From: Novosphingobium piscinae
GTDB lineage: Bacteria > Pseudomonadota > Alphaproteobacteria > Sphingomonadales > Sphingomonadaceae
DNA: 64,000 nt
Direction of reading: 5' to 3'
Assembly: GCF_014230355.1 (NCBI RefSeq)
Contig: NZ_JACLAX010000003.1
Coordinates: forward strand, 124,001 to 188,000
Program-made: the position numbers and the translations under genes
Part shown: positions 26,394 through 38,974 of the stretch, piece by piece
Layout of the letters: every line of letters starts with the position of its first letter
Numbering within the stretch: position 1 is the stretch's first letter
Notes under the pieces: model-generated
Databases searched by the model: none
Seen by the model: only the letters and a program-made list of their open reading frames with translations
What the model was told of the DNA's origin: nothing

Positions 26394-27206
26394 CTAGAGC
26401 GGCCGCGCCAGCAAGGCCAGCGCGCCGCCACTGATGGCGATGTCGGCGATGTCGCGCGCCAATGCGCATTGGCCCACAGCGAGGGCGAGACCGTGCACCG
26501 AGATGCCCTCGCTGCGAGGGATGACCAGCAAGGGCGCACCGACATAGTGCGGCCGGAGAGTCTCGCTCACCGGTCCATCGATCCGGTCGAGCCGGAACAG
26601 CGGCCCCTCGACAAGGGTCAGCTCCCCGCGGTCAGGCAGGCGACGGCGACCAGCGGCATAGGGCTCGCCCCGCGCCACGGCCATGCCTTCGTCGAGATGA
26701 AGCGCACGCGGACGCCCGTAGTCGTAGAGCCGATAGGTGATGTCGCTGTTCTGCTGCACCTCGATCAGGCTGACCCCGGCGCCGATGGCGTGGACCGTTC
26801 CCGCCGGAATGTAGAAGAAATCCCCTGCCTGGACCGGATGCCAGGTCATCAGCTGTTCTATCGAACCATCCACCGCTGCGGCCCGCAGCGCCGCGCCATC
26901 GAGCCGGGTGTCGAAGCCGATCCCCAGCACGGCGCCGGGTTCGGCATCGATCACCAGCCAGCATTCCTCCTTGCCCTGCCGCCCCAGTCCCGCCGCCAGG
27001 GTCTGGGCATCGGAAGGGTGGACCTGGACCGATAGCGCTTCGCTCGTGAAGATGTACTTCACCAACAACGCGTCGAGGCTGGGCGGAGGCTCGAACCAGA
27101 TCTCGCCGATGGTCTCGCCCGGGGGCGCGACAAAGGGAGCGGGGAGCGCGGGTTTGCCCCAGGGCTTGGCCACGGTCCGGATCGGAAGCAGGGGAGACTG
27201 GGTCAT
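26394..27206 (-). CDS. manA: class I mannose-6-phosphate isomerase
   Basis: A 270-residue type I phosphomannose isomerase. Metal-site residues are visible in LSVQVHPSDAQT (residues about 58-69) and PAGTVHAIGAGVSLIEVQQNSDITYRLYDYGR (about 134-165). It interconverts fructose 6-phosphate and mannose 6-phosphate. It lies 6 bases after manC on the same strand, so the two act together to supply GDP-mannose for surface polysaccharide. The phosphomannomutase step is not encoded here. Confidence 0.9.
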   Translation of the reverse strand: MTQSPLLPIRTVAKPWGKPALPAPFVAPPGETIGEIWFEPPPSLDALLVKYIFTSEALSVQVHPSDAQTLAAGLGRQGKEECWLVIDAEPGAVLGIGFDTRLDGAALRAAAVDGSIEQLMTWHPVQAGDFFYIPAGTVHAIGAGVSLIEVQQNSDITYRLYDYGRPRALHLDEGMAVARGEPYAAGRRRLPDRGELTLVEGPLFRLDRIDGPVSETLRPHYVGAPLLVIPRSEGISVHGLALAVGQCALARDIADIAISGGALALLARPL

Positions 27207-27212
27207 GACCGT

Positions 27213-28280
27213 TTACTGGTTCGCGGCGCCGTGGAGCTTGCCGACCTGCTGGGCGCCGGCGGCGGTGGTGACGAGGATTTCGCCCTTGTCGACCACGATC
27301 ATCACGTGCTCGAGGCCGATCACGTTGACCCGCGGTCCGTCGCTGTCGACCAGGACGTTGCGGCAGTCGATCAGTTCGGCCGGGCCGCTGACGTGGTTGC
27401 CGTCGGCATCGCGCGGACGGGCGGCGTGGAGCGCCTCCCAATTGCCGATGTCCGACCAGCCCATGTCGGCCGGGACCATCGCCGCGCGGTCGGTGTGCTC
27501 CATCACCGCATAATCGACGCTTTCCGACCGGATCGCGGCGAAGGCGGCGGCGTCCGGGTGGAACTGCGCTCCGGCGCCCTGTCCAGCGGCTTTCTGTCCG
27601 CCGGCTTTCTGTCCGCCGGCCGCCGCCGCGCGGGCCGCGGCGGCGATGTCGGGCCGGTGCCGGGCCAGCTCGCTGAGGAAGAACCCGGCGCGGAAGGCGA
27701 AGATCCCGCCGTTCCAGGCATAGTCGCCGCTGGCAAGGAACTGCCGCGCCCGCGCAAGGTCGGGCTTCTCGACGAACTGCGCGACCCGGCTCCCCGGCCC
27801 GGCACCGATCGGCTCACCGCGCTTGAGATAGCCAAACCCCGTCTCGGGCGCGCGCGCCTCGATCCCGAAGGAGACCAGCCAGTCTTGCGCCGCCAGCTCG
27901 GCCGCCGCCGCCGCCGCCGCCACGAAGGCCGCCGGATCGGCGATGTGGTGATCGCTCGGACAGACCAGCATCACCGCCTCCTCGGGCAGGCGCAGCGCCG
28001 CCAGCGCGATTGCCGCGGCCGTGTTGCGCGGGCACGGCTCGACGATGATCTCGCCCCCGTCCGGCCCGAGCTGCGCCTCGACATGGGCCAGGTGCGCCTT
28101 ACCCGTCACCACCATCGGCGCCGCAAACCGCGCCGGATCGGCGCAGCGCGCCACGGTCGCCTCGAACAGGGTATTGCTCCCCACCAGCGGCAGGAACGGC
28201 TTGGGTTTCGCCGCCCGGCTGCGCGGCCAGAGCCGCGTGCCGCTCCCGCCGCAAAGAATGACCGGGGTGACCTTCTGCAT
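27213..28280 (-). CDS. manC: mannose-1-phosphate guanylyltransferase
   Basis: A 355-residue nucleotidyltransferase with the pyrophosphorylase motif LCGGSGTRLWPRSR at residues 9-22, VCPSDHHI near 108, FVEKPDLARARQF near 165 and WNGGIFAFRAGFF near 186. It makes GDP-mannose from mannose 1-phosphate and GTP. Short form without a fused isomerase; the isomerase is the adjacent manA. An AGGQKAGGQKAAGQGAG insert near residue 225 is encoded by a 15-base tandem repeat. ATG at 28280. Confidence 0.92.
   Translation of the reverse strand: MQKVTPVILCGGSGTRLWPRSRAAKPKPFLPLVGSNTLFEATVARCADPARFAAPMVVTGKAHLAHVEAQLGPDGGEIIVEPCPRNTAAAIALAALRLPEEAVMLVCPSDHHIADPAAFVAAAAAAAELAAQDWLVSFGIEARAPETGFGYLKRGEPIGAGPGSRVAQFVEKPDLARARQFLASGDYAWNGGIFAFRAGFFLSELARHRPDIAAAARAAAAGGQKAGGQKAAGQGAGAQFHPDAAAFAAIRSESVDYAVMEHTDRAAMVPADMGWSDIGNWEALHAARPRDADGNHVSGPAELIDCRNVLVDSDGPRVNVIGLEHVMIVVDKGEILVTTAAGAQQVGKLHGAANQ
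27587..27616. repeat. 15-base tandem duplication inside manC
   Basis: CGGCTTTCTGTCCGC occurs twice head-to-tail (27587-27601, 27602-27616), with a four-base third copy after it and a decayed copy before it. It keeps the manC frame and encodes a GGQKA repeat in a surface loop. Confidence 0.8.
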
Positions 28281-28523
28281 TTCGACGTGATCCGCTGTCC
28301 CGTGGTCTTTAGCGGCTAGCGGCCTCGCGCCCGGCTGGCAAGCGCGGGCACCCTCACATCGCGTGGCTCGCCAAGAACCCACCCCCCACTCCCGCACAGC
28401 CGCAGTCCGGCCATGCGGAAGCCCAGTGCGCGGCGGACATGCCGCGCCGCGCCAAGCCGATCGCCGCCCATCGTCCCGGCGTCGTGGGTGCGCACCAACT
28501 TTGTTCGCAGCCCAAGGGACTCT

Positions 28524-29258
28524 TCAAGGGGTGCCAGGATAGAACCAGCGCTGCCGCCAGCCATAGGTAGAGGCCACGGGCTGCCCCGCGGCGTCGGTGG
28601 CTGGACGAAAGCGAAAACGCGACTGGGCCAACCTGCAGGTGATGGCATCCGCCTCGCGGTCCCGGCTGGGCCGCACCACCCGGCAGGCGCTCACGCGGCC
28701 GTCCGTGCCGACAGTGAGCGCGACAATCACGTGATCGCCGATGCGCAGGTCACGCGAGGCGATTGGATAGTCGCGCGCCGAGTTGATCTCGCCCGCAATC
28801 TTCACTGCCGCCTGGCCGCCGCCCTGCCCCATGCCACTGCCGCCTTGGCCGGTGCCACCCCCGGCGGCTCCAGCCCCGGTGCCACTGCCCGTATCGCGGG
28901 CGCCGCTGATCTCGGCGGATCCGCTGGCGGCAACCGGGGGAGCGCTGGCTGGCCGCGGGACACGAATTCGCGGCGGAGGAGCCGCCACCGCGCGGGGGAC
29001 AGCGCGGCGACCGGCTGCTCCGGCCGACCCGGCGGCCGCGACCGACCGAGGCGGCGGCCGAGGACTGGGCGACGGGGTGGCGGGTGTGGGTGCGGCCACG
29101 GCAAAGGTCGAGACAACCGCATCGACTGCACGGCCGGCCAGATCCGGCGCAAAGGCACGGATCAGGGCGACGACGGCCAGCCCATGTAGCGCGGCCACCA
29201 CTAGGGCCACACCGAGGCGCACCCGGCGCGGCGCGGAGAGATCGGTCTCGCCCGTCAT
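28524..29258 (-). CDS. TonB-like energy transducer
   Basis: A 244-residue protein with an N-terminal membrane anchor (LGVALVVAALHGLAVVALIRAFA, residues about 15-37), a long Pro/Ala/Ser then Gly-rich periplasmic linker (GSGTGAGAAGGGTGQGGSGM), and a C-terminal domain with VALTVGTDGRVSACRVVRPSRDREADAITCRLAQSRFRFRPA, which fits the TonB/TolA C-terminal fold. Two cysteines in that domain may form a disulfide. No exbB/exbD are adjacent, so its receptor partner is unknown. Confidence 0.72.
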   Translation of the reverse strand: MTGETDLSAPRRVRLGVALVVAALHGLAVVALIRAFAPDLAGRAVDAVVSTFAVAAPTPATPSPSPRPPPRSVAAAGSAGAAGRRAVPRAVAAPPPRIRVPRPASAPPVAASGSAEISGARDTGSGTGAGAAGGGTGQGGSGMGQGGGQAAVKIAGEINSARDYPIASRDLRIGDHVIVALTVGTDGRVSACRVVRPSRDREADAITCRLAQSRFRFRPATDAAGQPVASTYGWRQRWFYPGTP

Positions 29259-29402
29259 CGCTACCCTTGTGGCACGGACCGGCGGCTTCGCGCAAAACCC
29301 GATGCCGCCTGTTCCGCCAGACCCAGCCGGGACGCACGGTTAAGCCGCGAGTCACCACTAGACTGCATCGTTGGGTAGGCACGCTGCGCCCATAATGGCG
29401 CC

Positions 29403-29897
29403 ATGCCCGGCCCCCGCTCCCGCCTTGCCGATTCGCCCTTTGCGGGGCTGACCGGTTTCGTGCGCCTCTGGCCGTTGCACCTGTTGCTGATCTGTGCCGT
29501 CTACGCCCTTGGCGGCCCCCTGTGGAACGCCACGCGCATGGCCTTTTCCGGAGCAGCCGAGGGCGGCGTCCAGATCGATACCTCGGGGGCCAGCGGGCGC
29601 GAGGTCGGCGGACGCTATGTGCTCGACCTGCCAGTCGACGTGATCAACCGCGGCGCAGGCATGGTCCTGGGCGTCTCACTCTGGGTCGAGACCTATGGCT
29701 GCCCGAGCGACCGGACGCCTATCGCGCAGTGCCGCCGCCTGACCGCCTTCGAGCAATACCTGCCGCTGCGGATGCACCCCGGTTCGGCTGAAAGCCATAG
29801 CCAGCGAATGGACGCCGTCGCCCCAGCTCCGGGTGAAGTCTTGCGGGTCACCCGCAAGCTCCAGGCCATCGAGGACGGGGCCCCCCGCCACGACTGA
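29403..29897 (+). CDS. hypothetical membrane-anchored protein
   Basis: A 164-residue protein I do not recognise. It has one hydrophobic segment near the N-terminus (LWPLHLLLICAVYALGG, residues about 23-39) and a soluble, beta-looking remainder with two cysteines (CPSDRTPIAQC, residues about 100-110) that could pair. Composition is like its neighbours and the ATG is well placed. It stands between the divergent TonB-like gene and the convergent nudC. Confidence 0.6.
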   Translation: MPGPRSRLADSPFAGLTGFVRLWPLHLLLICAVYALGGPLWNATRMAFSGAAEGGVQIDTSGASGREVGGRYVLDLPVDVINRGAGMVLGVSLWVETYGCPSDRTPIAQCRRLTAFEQYLPLRMHPGSAESHSQRMDAVAPAPGEVLRVTRKLQAIEDGAPRHD

Positions 29898-29906
29898 CTG
29901 CGCCAG

Positions 29907-30824
29907 TCAGTCCTGCGCCAGCCACCAGACCAGCAACTGGTGGGCAATGGCGCGACGCGGCGGAACGAGCAGCGGTGCGGCCGGATCGCCGGCCAGAGCC
30001 AGTTCAACCTCGCGCCGCGTGAACCAGCGGGCATCTTCGAGTTCGGTGGCGTCGATCGTCAGCTGCCGCGACAGCGCCCGCGCGTGGCACCCGATCATCA
30101 GCGAAGAGGGAAAGGGCCAGGGCTGGCTGGCCACATAGCGCACCTCGGTAACGGCGATCCCGGCCTCCTCCTGCACCTCGCGCGCCACAGCCTCCTCGAC
30201 CGTTTCTCCCGGCTCGACGAAACCGGCCAGCGCGGAATAGCTGCGCGGCGGGAACCGGGGCTGGCGTCCGAGCAGCAGATCGCCCTCATGCTCGACCAGC
30301 ATGATGGTGACCGGATCGACCCGCGGGAAGTGGTCCGCCCGACACTCGGACGCGGCACAGGAACGCTGCCAGCCGCCCTTGGCCAGCACCGTCGGAGCGC
30401 CGCAGCGGGCACAGAAGCGGTGACGGGCATGCCAGTCCACCAGCATCCGCGCCCCGCCATAGAGCGCCAGCTCCTCGTCCGGCAGCGCCCCGATCATGCG
30501 CCACACCTCGGGCATCGGCACGGCTGCACGCCCTGCCAGCCCTGGCGCCACCGCCGCGAAGCACGCCTCGCCGTCGCGCAGACCGAGGAACACCAGCTCG
30601 GCCGCCGGATCGGCCTCTGCCAGGGTACCCCACGACAGGCCGCCACCGGCTGGCAGGACTGGCTCCAGGCCATCGAGCCGCAGCAGCCGGGCGTGGGGCT
30701 GCATCAGTTCGGCCAGCCGGGCGGGGTCCGAGCGCACGGGATCGGCACGGTCGATGCGCGCGCCGGCGAAAACGATGGGCAAGCGATGGGTCACGATCTC
30801 TCCTGAGGCCTCGGGACGGGTCAT
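29907..30824 (-). CDS. nudC: NAD(+) diphosphatase NudC
   Basis: A 305-residue NudC. A zinc ribbon (CARCGAPT ... CAASEC near residue 142) precedes the Nudix box GFVEPGETVEEAVAREVQEEAGI near 206, followed by the NudC-specific SQPWPFPSSLM motif. The enzyme hydrolyses NADH/NAD and can decap NAD-capped RNA. I start it at ATG 30824, which overlaps the mutY stop as ATGA; the upstream alternative at 30830 is a TTG adding two residues. Confidence 0.93.
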   Translation of the reverse strand: MTRPEASGEIVTHRLPIVFAGARIDRADPVRSDPARLAELMQPHARLLRLDGLEPVLPAGGGLSWGTLAEADPAAELVFLGLRDGEACFAAVAPGLAGRAAVPMPEVWRMIGALPDEELALYGGARMLVDWHARHRFCARCGAPTVLAKGGWQRSCAASECRADHFPRVDPVTIMLVEHEGDLLLGRQPRFPPRSYSALAGFVEPGETVEEAVAREVQEEAGIAVTEVRYVASQPWPFPSSLMIGCHARALSRQLTIDATELEDARWFTRREVELALAGDPAAPLLVPPRRAIAHQLLVWWLAQD

Positions 30825-31909
30825 GGGCAATCACCCAGCACGCGCTCGGCGGCGCGGGCGAACAGGGTCGGCAGGCCGGCCTCGCCAAGCTGCGCCACCG
30901 GCCACCACATGCCCTCGCCCGGAGGATTGCCGGACGGCAGGTCGGCGGACCACAGCGACAGGGTCAGATCACAGTGGGTGAAGGCGTGGGTCACTGCGCC
31001 GCGTGGTTGCCAGTCGGCAGCGAAGGGGGGCACCGCCGCACCATCCGCTCGGGCCGTCCAGCCATCATCGGGCAGCGCCCGCATGCCCCCCAACATGCCC
31101 CTGGCGGCTCGGGTGACCAGCCACACCGCGCCGGCGCGTTCAATCCAGAAGGCCTGACCGCGCCGCGCCGGGCGAGCCTTGCGCGGCGGCTTGACCGGGA
31201 AGCGCTCGGGCGCTCCGTGCGCCCGGGCTGCACACCAGGCAGCCAGCGGACACAGCAGGCAGCGCGGGTTGCGCGACGTGCAAACCGTCGCGCCGAGGTC
31301 CATCATGGCCTGCGCAAAATCGCCCGCGCGCAGGGCGGGCGTGATCCGGTCGGCCGCGGCGCGGATCGCGGGCCGCGCCGCGGGCAGCGGCTCGGCGATG
31401 GCGTTCAGTCGCGCGACCACCCGCTCGACATTGGCGTCCACCACCACCGCGCGTTCCCCGAAGGCGATCGCGGCCACGGCGGCGGCGGTATAGGCGCCTA
31501 GCCCGGGCAGTGCGCGCAGTTCCGCCTCGGTCCCCGGGAAACGGCCGCCCTGCGCGGCGACCGCCTGGGCGCAGGCATGCAGATTGCGTGCCCGGGCATA
31601 GTAGCCCAGCCCGGCCCAGGCGGCCATGACCTCGTCAGGGCTGGCGGCGGCCAGATCTTCGACCCGCGGCCAGCGTGTGATGAAGGCAGCGAAATAGCCC
31701 TTTACCGCAGCCACGGTGGTCTGTTGCAGCATCACCTCGGACAGCCACACCCGGTAGGGATCGGGCGGCGGAGCGCCCGGCCCGGCGCGCCACGGGAGAT
31801 CGCGCGCATGGCGGTCGTACCAGGCGAGCAGCGCCGCGGCGAGGTCATCGGTGTCAGCCTCGTCGGGCAGGCGACTGGCCCCGGCTACATCTTGGTCACT
31901 GGCGGTCAC
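30821..31909 (-). CDS. mutY: A/G-specific adenine glycosylase MutY
   Basis: The HhH-GPD domain has the SEVMLQQTTV motif with catalytic glutamate, LPGLGAYTAAAVAAIAFG hairpin and VVDANVERV with the catalytic aspartate. The iron-sulfur loop CX6CX2CX5C is intact (CTSRNPRCLLCPLAAWC), and a Nudix-like 8-oxoG recognition domain follows. It removes adenine opposite 8-oxoguanine. Start is uncertain: GTG at 31909 (362 residues) avoids overlapping the divergent DUF721 gene and gives a normal N-terminus; ATG at 31963 would add 18 residues and overlap it by 40 bases. Confidence 0.93.
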   Translation of the reverse strand: MTASDQDVAGASRLPDEADTDDLAAALLAWYDRHARDLPWRAGPGAPPPDPYRVWLSEVMLQQTTVAAVKGYFAAFITRWPRVEDLAAASPDEVMAAWAGLGYYARARNLHACAQAVAAQGGRFPGTEAELRALPGLGAYTAAAVAAIAFGERAVVVDANVERVVARLNAIAEPLPAARPAIRAAADRITPALRAGDFAQAMMDLGATVCTSRNPRCLLCPLAAWCAARAHGAPERFPVKPPRKARPARRGQAFWIERAGAVWLVTRAARGMLGGMRALPDDGWTARADGAAVPPFAADWQPRGAVTHAFTHCDLTLSLWSADLPSGNPPGEGMWWPVAQLGEAGLPTLFARAAERVLGDCP

Positions 31910-31923
31910 CGCGCGGCTATGGC

Positions 31924-32487
31924 ATGGCCCGCAGCGCAATGGAACGGGAACCCCCAGCCTCATCCCCGCGTCGCATGGCGGCGCGCAAGCCGGATCGCCG
32001 GTTCGAGCGCCAGCGCGGCGGGCAGGCGCGCGCCATTGCCGACCTGATGCCCGAAATCGGCCGCACCGCTTTCCGCCGGTTCGGCTTCGTCCAGTCCAGC
32101 GTGGTGACCCGCTGGCCAGAGATCGTTGGCCCCCAGCATGCCCGGGTCTGCGCGCCCGAATCGATCCGTTTCCCTCCGGGCGAGCGCAGCGAGGGGATCC
32201 TGCAGCTGGTGGTCACCCCGGCCCATGCCCCGCTGATCCAGCACGTGATTCCCGAGATCATCGAGCGGGTGAACCGCTTCTTTGGCTATTCGGCGGTGGC
32301 CAAGGTCAAGCTGCGGCAGGGAACGGTCAGCGCCCCAGCCGCGCCGGCCCGCCCGGCCCCGCCCCCCTCGTTGCGGCCGATCCCGATGGAACTGGGCGAC
32401 AGTCTGCGCGATATCGGTGATCCCGAGCTGCGCCAGGTCCTTGAATCGCTTGCCCGCAGTCTTGATGCCAGCAACCGGAAAGATTGA
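31924..32487 (+). CDS. DUF721 (DciA-like) protein
   Basis: A 187-residue protein with the DUF721 core: MPEIGRTAFRRFGFVQSSVVTRWPEIVGPQHARVCAPESIRF (residues about 42-83) and LQLVVTPAHAPLIQHVIPEIIERVNRFFGYSAVAKVKL. DUF721 proteins include DciA, which loads replicative helicase in bacteria lacking DnaC. The C-terminal 50 residues are Pro/Ala rich. Ordered mutY (divergent), DUF721, two DsbA-like genes, smc, an arrangement familiar from sphingomonads. Confidence 0.82.
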   Translation: MARSAMEREPPASSPRRMAARKPDRRFERQRGGQARAIADLMPEIGRTAFRRFGFVQSSVVTRWPEIVGPQHARVCAPESIRFPPGERSEGILQLVVTPAHAPLIQHVIPEIIERVNRFFGYSAVAKVKLRQGTVSAPAAPARPAPPPSLRPIPMELGDSLRDIGDPELRQVLESLARSLDASNRKD

Positions 32488-32490
32488 GCA

Positions 32491-33207
32491 ATGCCGTTGC
32501 GTCCCCTGTTCCCCAGCCTGATCGCAGCCCTGGCCCTGACATTGACCCCCGCTCCGGGTCTCGCCGCCCCCAAGGGCCGCGCCGCGCCGAAGGGCCCCAC
32601 CGCGCCGGCGGCGGGCCCGGTGCTAGTGGTGGCGACGCCGCAGGGCGGCCACGTGCTGGGCCGCGCCACCGCCCCCGTAAAGGTGGTCGAGTACGTCAGC
32701 TACACCTGCCCGCACTGCGCCGCCTTCGAGAAGGAAGGAAGCGACACGATCCTGATGATGATGGTGCGCCCGGGGCGGGTCTCGTTCGAATATCGGCCGC
32801 TCCTGCGCAACATCGTTGACGTCGCCGCCACCCTGCTGGTCAATTGCGGGACGCCCTCGCGGTTCCAGGGCAACCATGCTGCGGTGATGCTCAACCAGGC
32901 CAAGTGGATGGTCCAGCCAAGCGAGGCGCAAATGGCCCGCTGGCGCACCGGCGACCTGCCGAGCCGGCTGCGCATCGTGGCCGCGGACATGCACCTCTAT
33001 CCGTTGCTCGAGGCGCGCGGCTATGCCCGGGCCGATCTCGACCGCTGCCTGGCCAACGAGGCGCTGATCAAGACGATCTCGGCAGAGAACGAGGCAGCGA
33101 CCAAAGCCGGCGTCAATGGCACGCCCAGCTTCCTGATCAATGGGCAGTTGCAGGACGCGCACGACTGGGCCACGCTGCGCCCACTGCTCGAGGCTGCGAT
33201 CCGCTGA
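32491..33207 (+). CDS. DsbA-family thioredoxin-fold protein (CPHC)
   Basis: A 238-residue exported protein. The signal peptide ends near LAAPKG, then a Pro/Ala linker leads to a thioredoxin fold with the CPHC active site at about residue 72 (VEYVSYTCPHCAAFEKEG) and the cis-proline loop GVNGTPSFLINGQ near 209. CPHC is the DsbA active-site form, so it should introduce or shuffle disulfides in the periplasm. Starts 3 bases after the DUF721 stop and is paired with a second DsbA-like gene. Confidence 0.88.
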   Translation: MPLRPLFPSLIAALALTLTPAPGLAAPKGRAAPKGPTAPAAGPVLVVATPQGGHVLGRATAPVKVVEYVSYTCPHCAAFEKEGSDTILMMMVRPGRVSFEYRPLLRNIVDVAATLLVNCGTPSRFQGNHAAVMLNQAKWMVQPSEAQMARWRTGDLPSRLRIVAADMHLYPLLEARGYARADLDRCLANEALIKTISAENEAATKAGVNGTPSFLINGQLQDAHDWATLRPLLEAAIR

Positions 33208-33288
33208 GCTCGGCCGGCCTGCCCAACGGTCGCCGCGCGGCGTCGCGGTCCTGACCACCCCCGTTCCGCCCCAAGAGGATAAGACCCG

Positions 33289-34098
33289 ATGCCCCTTTCC
33301 GCCTCCACCCCCCGTCCTGCCACCCGCGCCGCATCACGCCCGTCGGTGAGCCGCCTGGTCGGGACGGCCCTGCTCGTGCCGCTCGCGCTGGGCCTGGTGG
33401 CGTGCCAGAAGGAGGCCGGCAGTGGCGCGGGCAGCCCGGCGACCGCGGCGGCCACGCCGCTGCCCACCGTCGCGGCACCGGCCGGCAAGAGCTGGGCTGA
33501 AACAATCGTGATCACGCCCGAAGGCGGCTATCGCATGGGCAACCCCGATGCCGCGATCAAGGTGATCGAATACGGCTCGCTGACCTGCTCGCATTGCGGC
33601 GAGTTCTCGGAGAAGGGTGCCGCCACGATCCGCGACCAGTGGGTGGCAAGCGGGCGGCTCAGCTATGAGTTCCGCCATTTCGTCCGCGACGGGCTGGACC
33701 TGACCATGGGCTTGCTCACCCGCTGCGGCGGGCCAGAGACCACCCTTGCTCTGACCGACCAGGTCTTTGCCAACCAGAAGGCGATCTTCGACGGACTCAA
33801 GGGCCGCGAAACCGCGCTCAATGCGGCCATGGCCGCCGCGCCGGACCAGCGGTTCCAGGCGATTGCCCAGGCTGCCGGACTGAGCGAGTTCTTCGCCGCG
33901 CGCGGCATTTCGGCCGACCAGGCGAAGGCCTGCCTCACCAAGACCGACCTGGCCCAGCAGATGGCCCAGCAAACCACCGAGCAAGGGGACAAGCTGCAGA
34001 TCGAGGGCACCCCGACCTTCCTGATCAACGGCGAGAAGATCGGCACGGCGACCTGGGAGGAGTTCAAGACCCGGATCGAAGGCTTGGGCGTCCGCTAG
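33289..34098 (+). CDS. DsbA-family thioredoxin-fold lipoprotein (CSHC)
   Basis: A 269-residue protein with a lipoprotein-type signal (LVGTALLVPLALGLVACQKE, lipobox LVAC near residue 38) and a thioredoxin fold carrying CSHC near residue 102 (EYGSLTCSHCGEFSEKG) and the cis-proline IEGTPTFLINGEKI near 240. The active site differs from the CPHC of the preceding gene, suggesting distinct redox potential. ATG 33289 preceded by AAGAGGA. Followed 27 bases later by smc. Confidence 0.87.
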   Translation: MPLSASTPRPATRAASRPSVSRLVGTALLVPLALGLVACQKEAGSGAGSPATAAATPLPTVAAPAGKSWAETIVITPEGGYRMGNPDAAIKVIEYGSLTCSHCGEFSEKGAATIRDQWVASGRLSYEFRHFVRDGLDLTMGLLTRCGGPETTLALTDQVFANQKAIFDGLKGRETALNAAMAAAPDQRFQAIAQAAGLSEFFAARGISADQAKACLTKTDLAQQMAQQTTEQGDKLQIEGTPTFLINGEKIGTATWEEFKTRIEGLGVR

Positions 34099-34125
34099 GC
34101 CGGGGCCCCGGAGGACCGCTCCGCC

Positions 34126-37545
<3,420 letters not shown>

Positions 37546-37608
37546 TCCGGGCGCACCGCCGCGCTTGGCGCGCTTGCCGCGCGGGGCCGGCTGGGGCATC
37601 CCCCCGCC

Positions 37609-38925
37609 ATGCTTCCTGTCGAACCTGCGGCCTCGGGCCGATCGCTGCCCTGGTATCGCCACCTGTACCTGCAGGTGCTGGTGGCGATCCTTGGCGGCAT
37701 CCTGCTGGGCCATTTCGCCCCGACGTCCGGCGCTGCGCTCAAGCCGCTGGGCGATGGCTTCATCGCGCTGGTCCGCATGGTGATCCCGCCGGTGATCTTC
37801 CTGACAATCGTCACCGGCATCGCCGGACTGCGCGACATGGCCGAGGTTGGCCGCATCGCCGCCATGGCGATGGGCTATTTCCTCGTCCTGTCGAGCGCGG
37901 CGCTGGTGGTCGGGCTGGTGGTCGCCAATATCGTCCGGCCGGGGGCAGGGCTGAACATCGACCCCGCCTCGCTTGATCCGGGCAAGGTGGCCGACTTTGC
38001 CGCCAAGGCCCACGATGCCACGGTCACCGACTTCCTTGGGGGGATCATCCCGGAAACGCTGGTCTCCGCCCTGACCGGCGGCAACGTGCTGCAAGTCCTG
38101 CTGGTGGCGATCCTGTTCGGCTACGCGCTGGCGCTCTCGGGCGAGCCGGGCCGCCGCCTGCTGCCGTTGTTCGAGGATCTCACCCAGGTGGTGTTCCGGA
38201 TCGTCGGACTGGTCATGCAGGCCGCCCCGATCGGCGCATTCGCCGCGATGGCCTTCACCATCGGCCGGTACGGGATCGGCACGGTTGCCAATCTCGCCTG
38301 GCTGGTCGCCACCTTCTACGCCACCTCGCTGCTGTTCGTCGTGGTGGTCCTCGGCGCGGTCGCCCGGCTGGCGGGCTTTTCGCTGTTCCGCCTGGTCGCC
38401 TATCTCAAGGCCGAACTGCTGCTGGTGCTCGGCACCTCATCCTCGGAAAGCGCCCTGCCCGCGCTGATCAGCAAGCTCGAGCGCGCCGGTTGCCCACCGG
38501 GCGTGGTCGGGCTGGTCGTGCCGACCGGCTACAGCTTCAACCTCGACGGCACCAACATCTATATGACGCTGGCCGCCCTGTTCATTGCCCAGGCCTGCAA
38601 CATCGAGCTCAGCCTTGGGCAACAGCTCGCCCTGCTGGGGGTGGCGATGATCTCGTCGAAGGGTGCCGCGGGCGTGACCGGGGCAGGCTTCATCACGCTC
38701 GCTGCCACGCTTTCGATCGTGCCCGAGGTTCCCGTAGCCGGCATGGCGCTGATCCTCGGGGTCGATCGCTTCATGTCCGAGTGCCGCAGCCTGACCAACT
38801 TTGTCGGTAATGCGGTCGCCACGGTGGTGGTGGCGCGGTGGGACGGGGGCCTCGATCGTGCTGCGCTGGACCGGGCACTGGGCTCGGGAGCCGCTCCGGA
38901 CCCCACCGGACGACAGACGCCATAG
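37609..38925 (+). CDS. dicarboxylate/amino acid:cation symporter (DAACS family)
   Basis: A 438-residue inner-membrane transporter of the GltP/DctA family. Hallmarks are [19 protein letters not shown] in TM2-3, the re-entrant loop [18 protein letters not shown] near residue 275, [26 protein letters not shown] near 304, the second re-entrant [20 protein letters not shown] near 348 and [20 protein letters not shown] near 387. The [10 protein letters not shown] pattern is close to C4-dicarboxylate carriers (DctA), but glutamate carriers share most of it, so I leave the symbol blank. No dctBD regulators adjoin. Confidence 0.92.
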   Translation: MLPVEPAASGRSLPWYRHLYLQVLVAILGGILLGHFAPTSGAALKPLGDGFIALVRMVIPPVIFLTIVTGIAGLRDMAEVGRIAAMAMGYFLVLSSAALVVGLVVANIVRPGAGLNIDPASLDPGKVADFAAKAHDATVTDFLGGIIPETLVSALTGGNVLQVLLVAILFGYALALSGEPGRRLLPLFEDLTQVVFRIVGLVMQAAPIGAFAAMAFTIGRYGIGTVANLAWLVATFYATSLLFVVVVLGAVARLAGFSLFRLVAYLKAELLLVLGTSSSESALPALISKLERAGCPPGVVGLVVPTGYSFNLDGTNIYMTLAALFIAQACNIELSLGQQLALLGVAMISSKGAAGVTGAGFITLAATLSIVPEVPVAGMALILGVDRFMSECRSLTNFVGNAVATVVVARWDGGLDRAALDRALGSGAAPDPTGRQTP

Positions 38926-38974
38926 TCACACGCCGCGCTTGGCCTTTGCCGCGCCAGCCCCTATCTGAGGGACA

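Noticed and set aside
28316..28648. A 110-codon minus-strand frame upstream of and overlapping the TonB-like gene.
   Set aside because: It overlaps a better-supported gene, has no clear start and its composition fits a GC-rich shadow frame.
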